Notes: generated from the sequence alone by a model not told the origin. Shown: positions 1-11,549, counted from the stretch's first letter. The stretch is DNA of 64,000 bases from Conchocele bisecta (GCA_029237695.1 CM055275.1:91550833-91614832), one strand, 5' to 3'. A program made the numbers and translations.

Positions 1-59
1 CCTTGTGCGTTTAAGTCGTTTTTGACAAACATGCTGCCAATGGTGGCATCCAGTGTCTT

Positions 60-340
60 ACAGTTTTCTAGCTTATAACAAGAAATGGGGCTGCGGCCCG
101 CAATGTCGCGCCTTGTAACGAGGGCTGGACTCTGCACAAACGCACATTTCAAAGTCATTTGACCTTGACCTTGGACATGCGGGCGGCATGGGTGGGATAT
201 GGAATGAAAATATAGACCTAGATAAACAAGCATACAAAGTTTCAAGCCGTTTGGAGTTATATTGTTGGAGATATAAAGAATTTAAAAACTTTAACGCAAA
301 TCCGGACGGACAAACGCACGCCAAAGTGCCGACTATAAAC
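60..340. repeat. Interspersed repeat, family B, copy 1
   Basis: The text from about 140 to 320 (ccttgacc, ttggacatgcgggcggcat, atagacctagataaa, caagccgtttggagttatat, aaaaactttaacgcaaat, ccggacggacaaac) recurs almost word for word at about 9500-9680. The body ends in a short run of the ggac type, as in several other repeats in this window. No coding frame is shared by the two copies, so this is a non-coding dispersed repeat. Nothing gene-like is visible in 340-490. Confidence 0.7.
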
Positions 341-491
341 AAAAAACATTCCCTTTTTATCAATGGATTGGTCTGAATTTGAGCATGGAAGGTCCATTCC
401 TTCGCGGGTGAAAAGGGATAAGTCCCCTCAGATATGGTACTAGATGTACACAGTATTCACTATATGCATGCACATGACAGACGTAGTAGAG

Positions 492-691
492 TTACTCACT
501 CAGACAGTCAGGACAAAACCAACGCCCAGGAGGTTTAGCAGTCAATCCAACACAGTCGAAGTGAAACCAGCCAGTTGGACAAGCTTCTCCATCGCAAAAC
601 ACCATCAAGCCCTCGTCTGGTCCCTTGCACCAACAATATACAGTGTCAGATTGGCCTTCAGTTGGTGTTCTGTCGTCCGCTCGAACCTCAA
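492..691 (-). CDS. Terminal exon encoding a PHD finger
   Basis: Reading the minus strand, an acceptor (ctcttacag, 700-692) is followed by 2 nt and then 65 codons and a TAA at 494-492. The peptide has a Cys4-His-Cys3 PHD zinc-finger pattern: YCWC, then VFCDGEAC, GWFHFDC, and RWFCPDC, four residues before the stop. The acidic DGE before the third zinc-ligand pair and the Trp two residues before the final Cys pair are typical of PHD fingers of the ING type, which read histone H3 tails in the nucleus. The residues before the finger (EVRADDRTPTEGQ) look disordered. The exon needs one nucleotide from the preceding exon. The CIDE-N-like exon group upstream ends in phase 0 at 10559, so at least one exon is missing if both belong to one gene, and that link is not shown. 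The finger itself is clear; the gene identity is unknown. Confidence 0.75.
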
Positions 692-739
692 CTGTAAGAG
701 TTTCGCCAACAATAATTTTATATCAAATATATTATCATT

Positions 740-808
740 AAAAGCTTGGCAAGCCTCGTTTCTGAAGATATATTATATATCTTCAGAAACGAAGCTTGCC
801 GAGTTTTT
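740..808. repeat. Near-perfect palindrome
   Basis: Two 33-34-bp arms (aagcttggcaagcctcgtt... and its complement ...aacgaagcttgccgagttt) meet at an AT centre (gatatattatatatc). There is almost no spacer, so the DNA could extrude as a cruciform and an RNA would fold into one long hairpin. It lies in the intron just upstream of the PHD exon. No coding sense. Confidence 0.8.
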
Positions 809-897
809 AATTGAATATTCCGGTCATGAAGGTGGATTGTCCTTGTCCAACACCAGGGAACATAGAGGCTACTCTTTTGCATTAGGGCTCTTCCAGG

Positions 898-1055
898 AAA
901 AAATCCCTGGGGGGTCAGAATGACCATCAATTTTTCGGGTACCACCTAGAGAATTTTAATTATATTTAGGCACCACCTAGAGACTTAGAACTCGTTTTTT
1001 ACCCCCACCTAGAGAATTTCAATTGATGGTCATTCCGACCCCCCCAGGGATTTTA
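898..1055. repeat. Foldback element with internal triplet repeat
   Basis: About 30-bp inverted arms: aaatccctggggggtcagaa with tgaccatcaat at 900-931, and the complement at 1021-1053. The interior carries three diverged copies of an accacctagagaatttt unit. It looks like a small foldback or MITE. I did not find a clear target duplication. Confidence 0.65.
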
Positions 1056-1130
1056 GAATGACAGTCGCCCACAACCGGTTGGTCCTTGTCACAAAAAAAA
1101 CAACAAGGGAGGTAAAGTAATTTAAGTGAT

Positions 1131-1377
1131 TTAACCCTTTCAACCCTACAGCCCTGTACAGAGGTTTTGGCAAAAAGTGTAGATCCAGATGAGCCGGCTC
1201 GTGACGAGCCGTCTCATCAGGATCTGCACTTTTTGCAAGTAATTTTCATATCATTAGAACAAAAACACCCCCTTTTCATAAATGGACTGGTCTAAAAAAC
1301 ATTTTCGTGACAATAGGATTGGTTGCAAAAGTAACATATCGCAGTCCATCCCATTTATTTAGGGGTGAAAGGGTTAA
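1131..1377. mobile_element. piggyBac-like MITE (TTAA-flanked)
   Basis: The segment is bounded by TTAA on both sides (1131-1134 and 1374-1377) and its ends are inverted: ccctttcaaccct at the left, aggggtgaaaggg at the right. TTAA target duplication with CCCTTT-type ends is the signature of piggyBac-family non-autonomous elements. The interior contains the palindromic gagccggctcgtgacgagcc and the line gatctgcactttttgcaag. Related copies lie at 12642-12891 and 57296-57495, and a fragment at about 42004-42040. No coding capacity. Confidence 0.75.
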
Positions 1378-1456
1378 GTGGAAAAGTGGGTCTCGGTCAC
1401 ATGAGGGTCACATATTTGAGAGTTGTTATTGATGTACACTGCTAGGCGATAAATGT

Positions 1457-1615
1457 GGTCCGCTAGCTCAGTGGTAGAGCATCGGCCTCCAGACTGAAAG
1501 GTTGGTGGATTGATCCTCACTGGCGGTGCTGACAACACACATATACATGTATAACATTGTATTGTATCCCCATGTTGTCGTGTTCATCACTTCCTGGGCG
1601 AGAAATAAAGGCTGT
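1457..1615 (+). mobile_element. tRNA-derived SINE head
   Basis: The sequence has a tRNA-like 5' region: an A-box-like tagctcagtggtagagc at about 1464-1480, an anticodon-loop-like ctccaga (the loop of tRNA-Trp, anticodon CCA) and a B-box-like ggattgatcc at 1507-1516. The acceptor and anticodon stems do not pair properly, so this is not a working tRNA gene. The following unrelated tail (gacaacacacatatacatg ... gggcgagaaataaaggc) fits the body of a tRNA-derived SINE. The boxes suggest former Pol III promotion. Confidence 0.6.
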
Positions 1616-1885
1616 GAAGGCCCAAGTCGTATCTTTTGAACAAGTCTGGTGAGTGTAGAGCCAATAGTATCAAAGAGTGAGCATTGACCAAAAACATAAC
1701 GACGAGAAATAAGTAATTTAAGTGGGTCAATGTCAAATGAGGGTCAATGAGTTGAGCGTGGTCATTGATGCACCCTGCGAGGTGATGAATGTGTGCAAGT
1801 CTGGTGAGTCTGGTCACACTTTCGTCTGGGGGATACAAATAGCCATCGACCTAGCCCTTGTCAGTGAAAAAAAAGTAATAATAAA

Positions 1886-2400
1886 CTAGAAAATTGTGTC
1901 TGTAAGACACAGCGATGGCACCACGAGGCCATTTCCCAAAAAACACAATTTCACGAAAAACGGCTAAGTGGAAAAAGTAGGTCAAGGTCAAATGAAGGTA
2001 AAAGCTTTATGTCGTTTCTGGTGTATACAATTAGCTGCAGATGTTGTCCAAGTTTGGTGGCCGTATCTGTTACAGTGCGTGAGAAACAGACTTAAACGCA
2101 GACTTAAACACACAAGCTATACATAGTGTGACGGACAGACGGACGGACATGTCTACTTCAGGTAAACTATGTGGCTATTACATGTTAATTTTTAGCCACT
2201 TAAAATCCTTTTTTTTTAGCCACTTGAAACCTTTTTTTTGTAGGTACAATAAGGGTTTATGTGGCTAAACCCATACCTTTACCAAGTCCATCCCATGGGT
2301 GGCTAGACACATAGTTACCTGAAAGTAAGGGCAGACAGACGGACAGGTGCAAAACATAATTGTCCCAAAATTTCGCTTTTGGTGCCATAGAAATATATTT
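1886..2400. repeat. Interspersed repeat, family C, copy 1
   Basis: It begins aactagaaaattgtgtctg and contains gatggcaccacgaggccat, ggtcaaggtcaaatgaagg and gtttggtggc, then a (ggac)n run and a tail ending in caaaacataat plus a short inverted gccat motif. The second copy is at about 11639-11965 with the same order of landmarks, and shorter relatives occur at 17755-18340. Inside copy 1, at about 2150-2330, is a small inverted structure around repeated tttttttagccacttgaaa text. Non-coding. Confidence 0.7.
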
Positions 2401-2734
2401 TTAGCACTGCGTGACATTGACCTTGTGCCGTATTCAATGATTAGCCATATTCTCCTTATACGATATCAATGTACCTGCGAGTATCATGATGATTGGACAG
2501 ACACTCGAGTTCAAAACTGAGTTATCAAGTTTGTTTCAATGATTTGTAAGCGTTCCGTCTACAGACGTCAGACAACAGGCCAATCGCTCATGATGATTGG
2601 ACAAAAGACACTTGAGTATCAAGTTTGTTTCATTATTTGTAAGCGTTCCGTCACAGACTCAGACAACAGGCCAATCGCTATAACCCCCACCCCCCCCCCC
2701 CCCCCTAACGTCCTTCGGTCATGGGTTAAAAAGA

Positions 2735-2860
2735 TTAATGATTGATTATTGGTGTTTAACGGCCTATCAACAGCCAGGGTCATGTAAGGCGGGCCAACAG
2801 GATGGAGTATCCCGTATTCAACCTGTAAAAAATGAGGGAAATTCCAAAAATCAGAGCTCA
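2735..2860. repeat. Retroposon-like repeat with molluscan-type motif
   Basis: It follows a C-run and contains gattattggtgtttaacggc followed by ctatcaacagcc and catgtaaggcgggccaacag. The gtttaacggcctatcaacagc text is the complement of the gctgttgataggccgttaaac tail found at 31230-31260 and 59155-59180. I read it as a fragment of one widespread short retroposon family. The stretch 2860-3110 shows nothing else. Confidence 0.55.
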
Positions 2861-3113
2861 ATATTTACATAAACTATATATTCAGCCCTGAAATTAGAAT
2901 ATCCTGACCTGGTGCCAGTCCATGCCACACCAGAATCAATTAGCTCACCCCGAAAGCAATATGATTAGCTTTTAATCCTATTACTTTCTTAATGGGGCAT
3001 AACAGGATTTAGCTCATAAGTACCAGGTGGCCGAAATGGTTGGTACAAGAGGGCCAAACCATGTAAGTCGGCATTCCGGTAAGGATGAATGCCGATCGTT
3101 AAATTACCCTTCG

Positions 3114-6100
3114 CTACTCCCACCTACCTCCCACTGGGTTAAAAAGAATATGCCGGTGCTCACCTTGAAGTCGGGCTTCCTTCTTTTTCTTTTTGGAATT
3201 CTGTGCTTTCCGCGCCCCTTCTTTTCGTCTCTGCGACATTTCAAACATGTACTGGAGATGCATTTTAATGTCTGTCAGTGATAGTAATGTTTTTCTTGCC
3301 AGCGTCTCAATCTGAGAATCATTAATGTCTTCGAAGTTTACTGATAAGCTCTGGTAGAAATGTTTGATCAATCACTGGGTGGGATTAACTCTTCATTGTC
3401 TATCCTATGTGTCTTGTCGTACTCTATACAATTGTCTGGATGTAAATAATGGCCACTACAGAAGCCAACACAATCGCTACAGTGACCTCCCCAGGGTCTG
3501 CTAATATCTGGTATTGGAATGGGGAAAAAAGTCCAAACCAGGTCCACCAGGGTACCAGGACCTAGTGCTATACCCAGATTCTTCTTTTCCGGTTCTACAC
3601 ACTTCATGTACGCAGTTTGCCTCAAAGCAAGGTAGCAAGACAAATATGTAGCGAGATGGATAAGTCTAAACCATATGTCTTTCTCGTACACTCCATATCT
3701 TTTCAAAGTATTCTACGTCATCAGGGTTTGAGTCTTTAGTCTTGCTTTAGTCAGCTGGCTTGCCTTTCAAAAATGTATCAAGTTTTGTCCGTCTTTTCTG
3801 AACTTCATCAGCTAACAGCCCGCGTGCACCTCTTTTCATGATGAGTTCTGTTCCCATACATGGGGCTCCATTTACATGGTCAATATAGACAGATGTTGCT
3901 GCTTCCATATTTTCTGCTATCTTGAGTTCATCTAATCCATTGTCTGTTCTGTTTGAACCATTTAAGGTGGAAGGAATAAATAAATTTGCATGAGCTTTAG
4001 CAATACATCCATTCATTAGTTCTACCTTATTTAAAAAAGAACCACCACTTTCTCTTGTTGTTACTACAGTGCACATTTTGTTGTATTTCAGGTGTCTCTC
4101 TGTCCATAAAAACTGAACTTCGACATGACTAGGCCCTTCATCCGAGGCGCCACCCATCTACCCTAATACAATAATCAATTTGTTTATTTTTCAAGAAATT
4201 GTCCATTTCAGGATCATTTTCTAACATTGTTAGGTCAGACTGATGTTGTGCTGGATTTTTAGGGTACGTGAAATGTGGTTTCACAATTCCTATGCATTTG
4301 TTAACTGTAGTGTCTGATTCCATGAATAGGTAAGATGAGGTTTGTAAAATTGATTTGTAATTATTGACGAAGTCTGTTCTTGTGGTCAATGTTGGCTCCG
4401 ATGTAAGCATGAATGACTTCCCTTGTTTGTGTGTACTGGTTGTGTCCAAACGAAAACCAGCTTGGTCGTCACGATTCAATAGCACTTTATCCCTACCATC
4501 AGTTAGTTGTATTTTGTTCAGTCCTCCATACAAAGAGCTACTCCAGTGACTATCAGCATTAAGTTTTATGCTGAATCCCTTTCTAGCTCTCCTACACGTA
4601 ATCTTAGCAACTCCTTTATAGCGCTTTGCAGACAAATGGCGTCTATTACGAATGACGCATAACTGAACCACTGATCCGTAACCTATTTTTTCACCATACT
4701 GCAACTCTAGATGCTCTTTGATAGTTCTATAAGAAACTTTTTTCCCTTTATTTCTGTCACCATCCATAGTCAAAACACCTGTTCTTCTCCACTTGTCTGC
4801 TCCAACCCTTTTCTCAGAGACAAAGTCTTCAATGTCTTTCCCTATAGTAGGGTGTTTCCTAAGTATTTTTCCAACAGATTTTGAAACTTTTCTTCTATTT
4901 ATACGATTTGTTGCAACTGTCTTTGCCAGTAGACGAGTCTTACGTCTTTGTATCTTTTGTCGTTCTTTCTGTACTAGATTGGGTATTTGCTTTGAGGACA
5001 AGTCACTTACTTGGAGCCATTCCTCCGAATCATCGTCACTTGTATCAGACGATATATAATCGTCTGAATCCAGATCTACACATTCATCTACAGTATCTGA
5101 TTTATCTAACATGGTCACACTTATTTCACCATCAGCTGTCTCACCTACTTCACCATCAGCTATCTCACTTACTTCTGAATCAGACTCGGTTTCACAATTA
5201 TCGTCGCTATCATCAGATTCTATTACTATCCCAAAATCCTGGAGAACCGATTTGTCTTGCAGATGGGCGAGATCACACACTGCTTGTCTAATGTCTTCAA
5301 ACTTTTTAATTTCTCTGGCGATACTTTCTCTTTTTTCTGCAGTGTATTCAAAGCCATATCGTTCCATTGCTGTCCTTTTGCCAAGCTGACATGACCTTCC
5401 AACCACATACTTTAATAGCCGGCGATCTGATTCATTGCTAGCAAGTTGGCAAATGGATTTAAATTCTTCTTTTGATAAAGAAGTTGTTGTCTTTTTCCGA
5501 ACTTTACACAATTTCCCACACCACTCTACAAATCTCTGGTAGTCTAGATCACCCCTCTTCTCAGCCATAAACAGTCTATGGCTACCAGGACCTTCCAGTT
5601 CTAGTCTAAATATTATTACAGGCAACTGCATTAGACGCTGTATTGTCTTTTTAGAATTGTACTGGGAACTAAAATATCTTTTATGTACTGTAGATATTTC
5701 TCGTATGTGTTCATTCAAAAGTTCTTTTGCCACATTGATCAATTCAATACATCCTGTACAGTTTATATGTTTTTCCTGACAATATCGTTGTCTAAAAATT
5801 ACAAAATCATTTAATGAACATGTCAATTGTGAAACATAGAAGTCCTTGTATATACATTTTGATAGATTTCCTAAATCTTTCCGACAAAGTAATACAAACT
5901 CAAAATAATCATCATCCAGTTTTCTCAAAGTAGGACCGTTCATGAACCCAGAATCAACAGCAGGTTCTGGCCGTTCTAAAAATCACAATTGGACACTGCT
6001 TCTTTATCAGTTGATTTATTTTCACCAGCAGACCCTTTAACCATACTTGCTTGGTCAGTTGGCTTCTCTTGATCACCAGGTATCGTGATGTCTTCACTAG

Positions 6101-7406
6101 TTGACATTGTGGATTTGTCATCACTCGACTGTTTAGCTGACAACGTACACATACTTTCTGCATCAGGTCGCTTCTCCTTCTCATCAGGTAGTGTGGGGTG
6201 TTGGCTAGTAGACGCTGAGCATTCATTATCACTCGACTGTTTAGCTGACGGCGTACACATACTTTCTTCATCAGGTCGCTTCTCCTTCTCATCAGGGTAG
6301 TGGGGTGTTGGCTAGTAGACGCTGAGCATTCATTATCACTCGACTGTTTAGCTGACAGAGTACACATACTTTCTTCATCAGGTCGCTTCTCCTTCTCATC
6401 AGGTAGTGTGGGGTGTTGGCTAGTAGACGCTGAGCATTCATTATCACTCGACTGTTAGCTGACGGCGTACACATACTTTCTTCATCAGGTCGCTCTCCTT
6501 CTCATCAGTAGTGTGGGTGTTGGCTAGTAGACGCTGAGCATTCATATCACTCGACTGTTTAGCTGACAGAGTACACATACTTTCTTCATCAGGTCGCTTC
6601 TCCTTCTCATCAGGTAGTGTGGGGTCTTCGGAAATGGGCATTGTACATTCACTCAACTTTTCATGTACCATAGATACTTCGCCAGAAGACCTAACCGTTT
6701 CATTAGTCGATTTTGCGGATTTGTTTTCATTCTGTCTGTTAAACATTTGCACAATTGTCCTTTTCTCCTTCGTTGGTTTCAGTTTCTTTTCACTGCTTTC
6801 CAATTCCCTTTCTGTTTGTTTACGCTTAGAAGTGAGTGTCTTTTTAACTGCCTTTTCTTTTGCTTGTAGTGCTGCTAACTCATTTTCCATTTTTCTCTTT
6901 TTTCGTCGAAGGTCGCAGAGTTGCTCGGTAACTACCATGGCTTTGGAGAGCTCATTAACATTTTTCAGTTTTTCTCTTTGTTTACTACACATATCAATTT
7001 GAATGCCTACTTCACCTAAATCAACATTCATTTCATCAATTCTCTTGCGTCTCAGGTCCCCTGATATTCTAATTCTTCTCACATTATCAGATTCATTAGA
7101 TGATTCAGACATAGACACTGTATTGCTTCCGAATACTTTTGATCTTGATTTTTTTTTTTTGTAAATATACCCTTTCTTATGCACGAGAGCGGTGGCCATA
7201 TCCATAAGTTTTCTTCTGTCACTGAGAAGTGCAGGATTTTCTAAGCACAGCTCTTCGGAACATTCATTTATGGCATGATGATAGTCATATAATTTATCTT
7301 CGCTTGCACTTTGGTGATAAATTTTACTTTTTTCACTGATTTCGCTTGTATTTATTTCAACGGGTGATGTTGATTTTTCAGTGGTCTCCATCTGAAATAA
7401 ATGCAT
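3114..7406 (-). pseudogene. Broken multi-domain transposon-type gene
   Basis: Several minus-strand frames form one degraded gene. The N-terminal part (7406-6444; METTEK at 7391 directly follows an acceptor-like tttatttcag) has a lysine-rich KKKKSRSK patch and a long charged coiled coil. A coding minisatellite follows (5990-6610). The central 601-codon frame (5943-4138) has CxxC at CTGC, an acidic serine-rich linker and a basic conserved half with WRRTGVLTMDGDR, CRRARKGF, NRDDQAGFRLDT and IRVDG. A one-base shift near 4150 moves to ASDEGPSHVEVQF and HANLFIPSTL (4157-3747). After a TAA, the frame runs through further stops and shifts to a CxxCxxxCxxxH cluster (HCSDCVGFCSGHYL) and ends in a basic QRRKEGARKAQ helix. 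From memory it resembles a large family of uncharacterised invertebrate proteins that I believe come from transposons. The repeated Asp-containing motifs would suit a DDE-type nuclease, but that is inference. At least three stops or shifts make it a pseudogene here. Confidence 0.65.
5990..6610 (-). repeat. Coding minisatellite, ~110 bp unit
   Basis: About five copies of a 102-111-bp unit (landmark cttctccttctcatcagg at roughly 6170, 6281, 6390, 6497 and 6598) encode a reiterated 37-residue block of the type DEKEKRPDEESMC-TLSAKQSSD on the minus strand. Unit length is a multiple of three in some copies but single-base losses in others break the frame, so the array is where the N-terminal and central halves of the surrounding gene lose register. 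The arrangement is a disordered Ser/Glu/Lys linker that expanded by unequal exchange. Confidence 0.8.
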
Positions 7407-8740
7407 AGTAGTCCAGGACCTGCCTGCAACCCCGTATTCACCTCTTCCGGCCCGGGGGTCGAGACTGTATTCGAGTTACTGGGCCATTTCCATTAAATAA
7501 TTGCACAGGTGCTTTTTTCGAAACCGGCTGCCAGAATCTACTAGGGGTACAAATCCAAGATGGCCGCCCCATGGCTGACTAGCACAACGAAATGCTAAAA
7601 ATTGTTGATTGAAACACGGAAAATTCAACGTTTTGGTGTATATATTTGTGTTTTAATGTATTTAGAACACGATGCCGTTCCTAAAATATAACATCAATGC
7701 TAGTCTGTACCATTAATATGATGATACACAACATGACCATATTCGGTCAAATGCGACATTTGACCTTTCGGCGACCATCTTGGAAAAAACAATCATCCGA
7801 TTTTGACCAAAAACGTTCCCGAGTGATCGCCGCGTCAATATATGACACGACCACATTCGGACAAATGTGAAATTTTGACCTTGACACCACGGGCCCCGCC
7901 AAATTTCGACCCAGGGGACACCATATGAACAAATCTGAAATGGCACTAACTACCAATCATTCATACCAAGTTTCGTCGAAATCAGCCTGGCGGTTTGTGA
8001 GAAAAATATTTTTTAAGAATTTCATCTATTTTTAGACGGCGGCCATCTTGGATGATATAATCGTCCGATTTCGACAAAAAATGCTTCAGAGTGATCGCCT
8101 AGTCGATACCTTCAAAGTGATATACGACACAACCACATTCGGTCAAAGTGAAATTTGACCTTCACTTGACCCAACCCATCCCGCCCAATTTTGACCCGGG
8201 CGCAAAAATTCCATAAATCTGAAACGGCGTTAGCTGTCGATCATTCATATCGAGCTTCGTCAAAGTCGGCCCGGCGGTTCGTGAGAATTTTTTTAAAGAA
8301 TTTGATCTATTTTTACATGGCGGCCATCTTGGATTAGCGACGACCTCCATTTCTATAAATCTCAAAGGTAGTAACCCATAGACCATCCCTATGAAGTTTG
8401 AACCATATCGGTCAAGCGGTATGTGAGAAGAAGATTTTTTAAGAAGTGTGGACGGACGACGACGATAAAAATAAACTAGACATTTAATGGTATGTTGTGA
8501 AGTCACGCACGGTAATTTCATTTCCCAAGCTAATCAATAATATAAACCTTATAACTTTTTTCAAAAGCGTCCTGCATCCACACTTACCCATCCATAGTCT
8601 TGATTCTCGCAGCCGGTTTCGAAAAAGCACCTGTACGATTATTAAACAGACATGGTCCAGTGACTCAAATCAAGTCTCAAACCCTGGGCGCGAAGAGTTG
8701 CACAAGAGGTTGACCGTTGTAGGCAGGTCCAGGACTATAA
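7404..8740. repeat. Inverted repeat enclosing rodent-like GGCGGCCATCTTGG tandem units
   Basis: About 130 bp at 7404-7535 reappears inverted at 8608-8738 (gcagccggtttcgaaaaa, gcacctgt, caggcaggtcc and caggacta are shared) at roughly 80 percent identity. The left arm lies immediately upstream of the start of the broken transposon gene, so it may be its promoter or 5' end, and the right arm may be a second, inverted copy of that end. The 1.07-kb loop holds about three diverged units of some 290 bp, each with ggcggccatcttgga, gtccgatttcgac and a tgacctt line. No coding. Confidence 0.65.
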
Positions 8741-9214
8741 TCAAACTAGACTATGCTAGCATGGGATGGATAATCACAATTTATAACAAGAAATGGCATC
8801 ATACACAACGCGGATCCCCTCGCGTGGCATCTAAGTTGAATACTAGAGAAAGTGAGCAGTGGCTCATGTATACCCCCGGCCACCGCCTTGACACTATAAC
8901 GCAAATCTAAAACTAGAAGGCCGCGGCCAGCATATTGCGCCCGCCAAGGTATTTGCTTGGACTACATGCCGCTGACCGCAAGCGGGTGCGATAAAACTGA
9001 TGGATGCAACCCGCGATAGCAAATCTTAAAAAAACTAGATTTGTCAGTAAAACTGATGGTATACCCCCTTGTGGGCTTTGACACCGATGTTTTTTGTTTG
9101 TTTTTTTACGGCGATATTCTAAAACCTTGACCGTGGGGTCAGCGGGGGTCGTAGATTCAGCACAGAAGGTGGGATGATTGCCGTAGAAATGCATGTGTGA
9201 AATATCACGACATT
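8740..9214. other. No gene seen
   Basis: I see only decayed dispersed-repeat text here (ccgcggccagcatattgcgc, accttgaccgtggggtcagc, the latter a relative of the 36.6-37.6 kb element). No exon with credible splice sites was recognised on either strand. Confidence 0.5.
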
Positions 9215-9719
<505 letters not shown>

Positions 9720-9720
<1 letters not shown>

Positions 9721-10140
9721 AATAAACTCCTAGTCCGATCACGCGGCCTTGACAGGGCTTAGGAAACGGGGGTATACGTGTGAACTTGTGAAGTGCTGTA
9801 ATCTCATGAGCAATAAACATTATTGAAATCCGTCAAGCGGTTCCAAAGTTATTGAGAAAAGAGCTAAACACAAATCGCCTTGACCTTGGGCTTAGGAAAC
9901 GGGGGTATAAGTGTTTAGTACTGCAATGTCGAAAGCAGCAATACAAACACCAAATATTATTGAAATCCGTCAAGTGGGTTGTAATTTAATGTGAAATCAA
10001 AAAGCGTTTAGCTGTTAGGTAAATAACATAACGTACGGAGACAACCGCTATATCGCCTTCAGCCTATCGGCGAGGAGATAACTAGGGGTTGACGGGACAT
10101 TGCATATACCCGAGGTATTTACAATACACATTTATCACCT
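9720..10140. repeat. Decayed tandem repeat text
   Basis: Two diverged direct copies share ccttgac..gggcttaggaaacgg, gggtata and tattgaaatccgtcaag (about 9735-9845 and 9880-9975). Non-coding. Nothing else is recognisable up to 10210. Confidence 0.5.
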
Positions 10141-10210
10141 CTGTTTTTGTGTTAGGGCTCAGTGTGAACACACACACACAAAATATGAACACTCTGTGCC
10201 GTATATTAGT

Positions 10211-10511
10211 CAGGGCTGTGGAAATTTTGAAATTCCTCACTTGTCCCCGGGCAAGTAAACTGTAAAATGATAGGGTCTAACTTTTGCCTTTGAAATTTTT
10301 TCCTTATCACTACAAAGGCAAGTTTATATGAGATTGAAGTAGTTTTGACTTTATTTCAGACAAATATTAATAAAAGATGAGATACAAAGACAAACTGGCA
10401 CTTGGCAGACAAGGAAAGATGGTTTTGCATTGAAAAGTAAAAAAAAATCACTTGCCCGGCGTCCAAAATGCCCAGGCCGGGTAAGTCGGGCAGCCTATTT
10501 ACACAGCCCTG
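10211..10511. mobile_element. hAT-like MITE with 7-bp target duplication
   Basis: The ends are inverted (cagggctgtg at the left, cacagccctg at the right), with further complementarity in the cacttgtccccgggcaagt and acttgcccggcg regions. The direct repeat TATTAGT flanks both sides (10204-10210 and 10512-10518). CAGGG-type termini with a 7-8-bp duplication fit a non-autonomous hAT element of 301 bp. It lies about 50 bp downstream of the donor of the exon at 10725-10559, inside that gene's intron. Confidence 0.8.
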
Positions 10512-10558
10512 TATTAGTGAACAAGAATGAGTCACCCACGACGGACAGATAAACTCAC

Positions 10559-10725
10559 CGATAATTCTGGTCCCAGCTGGAGACTATGACCCTCGCGATT
10601 CAAAGTCAGTTGTTTGGTACTGCATACATTGGTTGAACTAATTCGACGTACAGGGGAGTCTGGTAGTATTTCAACTGGAACCGAGTGACTGTCGGAACAT
10701 GTGGTTTCTCCTGATTTGTCTTCTC
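10559..10725 (-). CDS. Internal exon, Ser/Thr-rich (third exon of CIDE-N-like gene)
   Basis: The acceptor cacctttcag precedes 10725 and a strong donor gtgagt follows 10559. The 167-bp exon starts by completing a split Gly codon left by the exon at 11549-11424 and is open for 55 codons, ending in phase 0. The peptide begins GEDKSGETTC, continues PVEILPDSPVRRISS and looks unstructured. The matching phase and orientation are the reason to join it with the two exons upstream. Another frame of the same DNA is partly open, so the frame choice rests on phase continuity. Confidence 0.55.
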
Positions 10726-11423
10726 CTGAAAGGTGCATTATACAACTATAGAGCAGGTGAGCAAGGCACATATACACCCCGACTGCCGCCATTGCCTACA
10801 ATGACATATCATGCCCGCTGAGGCATTGGACAGAGCATATGTTGGAAGGTTGTGTAATACTGTTGGTATGAGAATGCTGCTCACTGAATATATAAACAGT
10901 GCTAAACATGCAGATGTGTGGTCCATAGTCAATCCTTCAACTGGGTCAAGGTCATGTTTACGGTCAAATGTATATAACCATTGATATAGACCACCAGCTG
11001 GTAAATATGACCAAGTTTGGGGGTGTAGGCCCAATATTATCGAAAAACAAGAGCTGTAGGAGAACAGCAGTGCTCAACTATTTGGCAGCCGTCCATTGGC
11101 TTGCAGCCATCCTTGACCGACAGATATCCCACTGACTTCAACCATCCTTGACGAGAGTCGGGGCGAGACAGCAATATTCAAGACACAGATGTAATTTCCA
11201 ACAGATCACAGCTGCATCATTCAACCCTCAAGTACCAAGTTACCACGAATTTTATAGAAAACGTAACACGAAACAAACGTACATGTAACACGATCTTAAC
11301 ACGATTTGGATATACAAATACACAAAAAAATCGGGAGCCAAGACACGACCGTGTTATAAGCGAATTTGTGTTATAACGAAGCGTGTTATATCGAGGTCGT
11401 ACTGTACTGTGAAATGTACCTAC

Positions 11424-11549
11424 CGGGCAGTAGTACCAAGATACTTCGTGATGGCATCACCGCCAAACACTCATCATCAATATCTGCACCATCATCCGCA
11501 GAAATCAGTCTGGAACCTGCACCATATGGCACGTCTAATTTCTGTTTGC
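11424..11549 (-). CDS. Internal exon, second half of CIDE-N-like domain
   Basis: The acceptor ccttttcag precedes 11549 and the donor gtaggt follows 11424. It is 126 bp long, with entry phase 1 and exit phase 1. It encodes AGSRLISADDGADIDDE followed by AVMPSRSILVLLP. The pattern of a hydrophobic strand, an acidic DDG turn, I-DD, then Leu/Met-Pro and a final Val/Leu strand resembles the second half of the CIDE-N fold (DFF/CIDE apoptosis and lipid-droplet proteins), where an (E/D)DGT-x-(I/V)-DD motif is typical. Its reading frame is fixed by both neighbours. Confidence 0.6.

Noticed and set aside
1457..1530. tRNA-Trp gene
   Set aside because: A and B boxes and the ctccaga loop are present, but the anticodon and acceptor stems do not pair; a SINE body follows.
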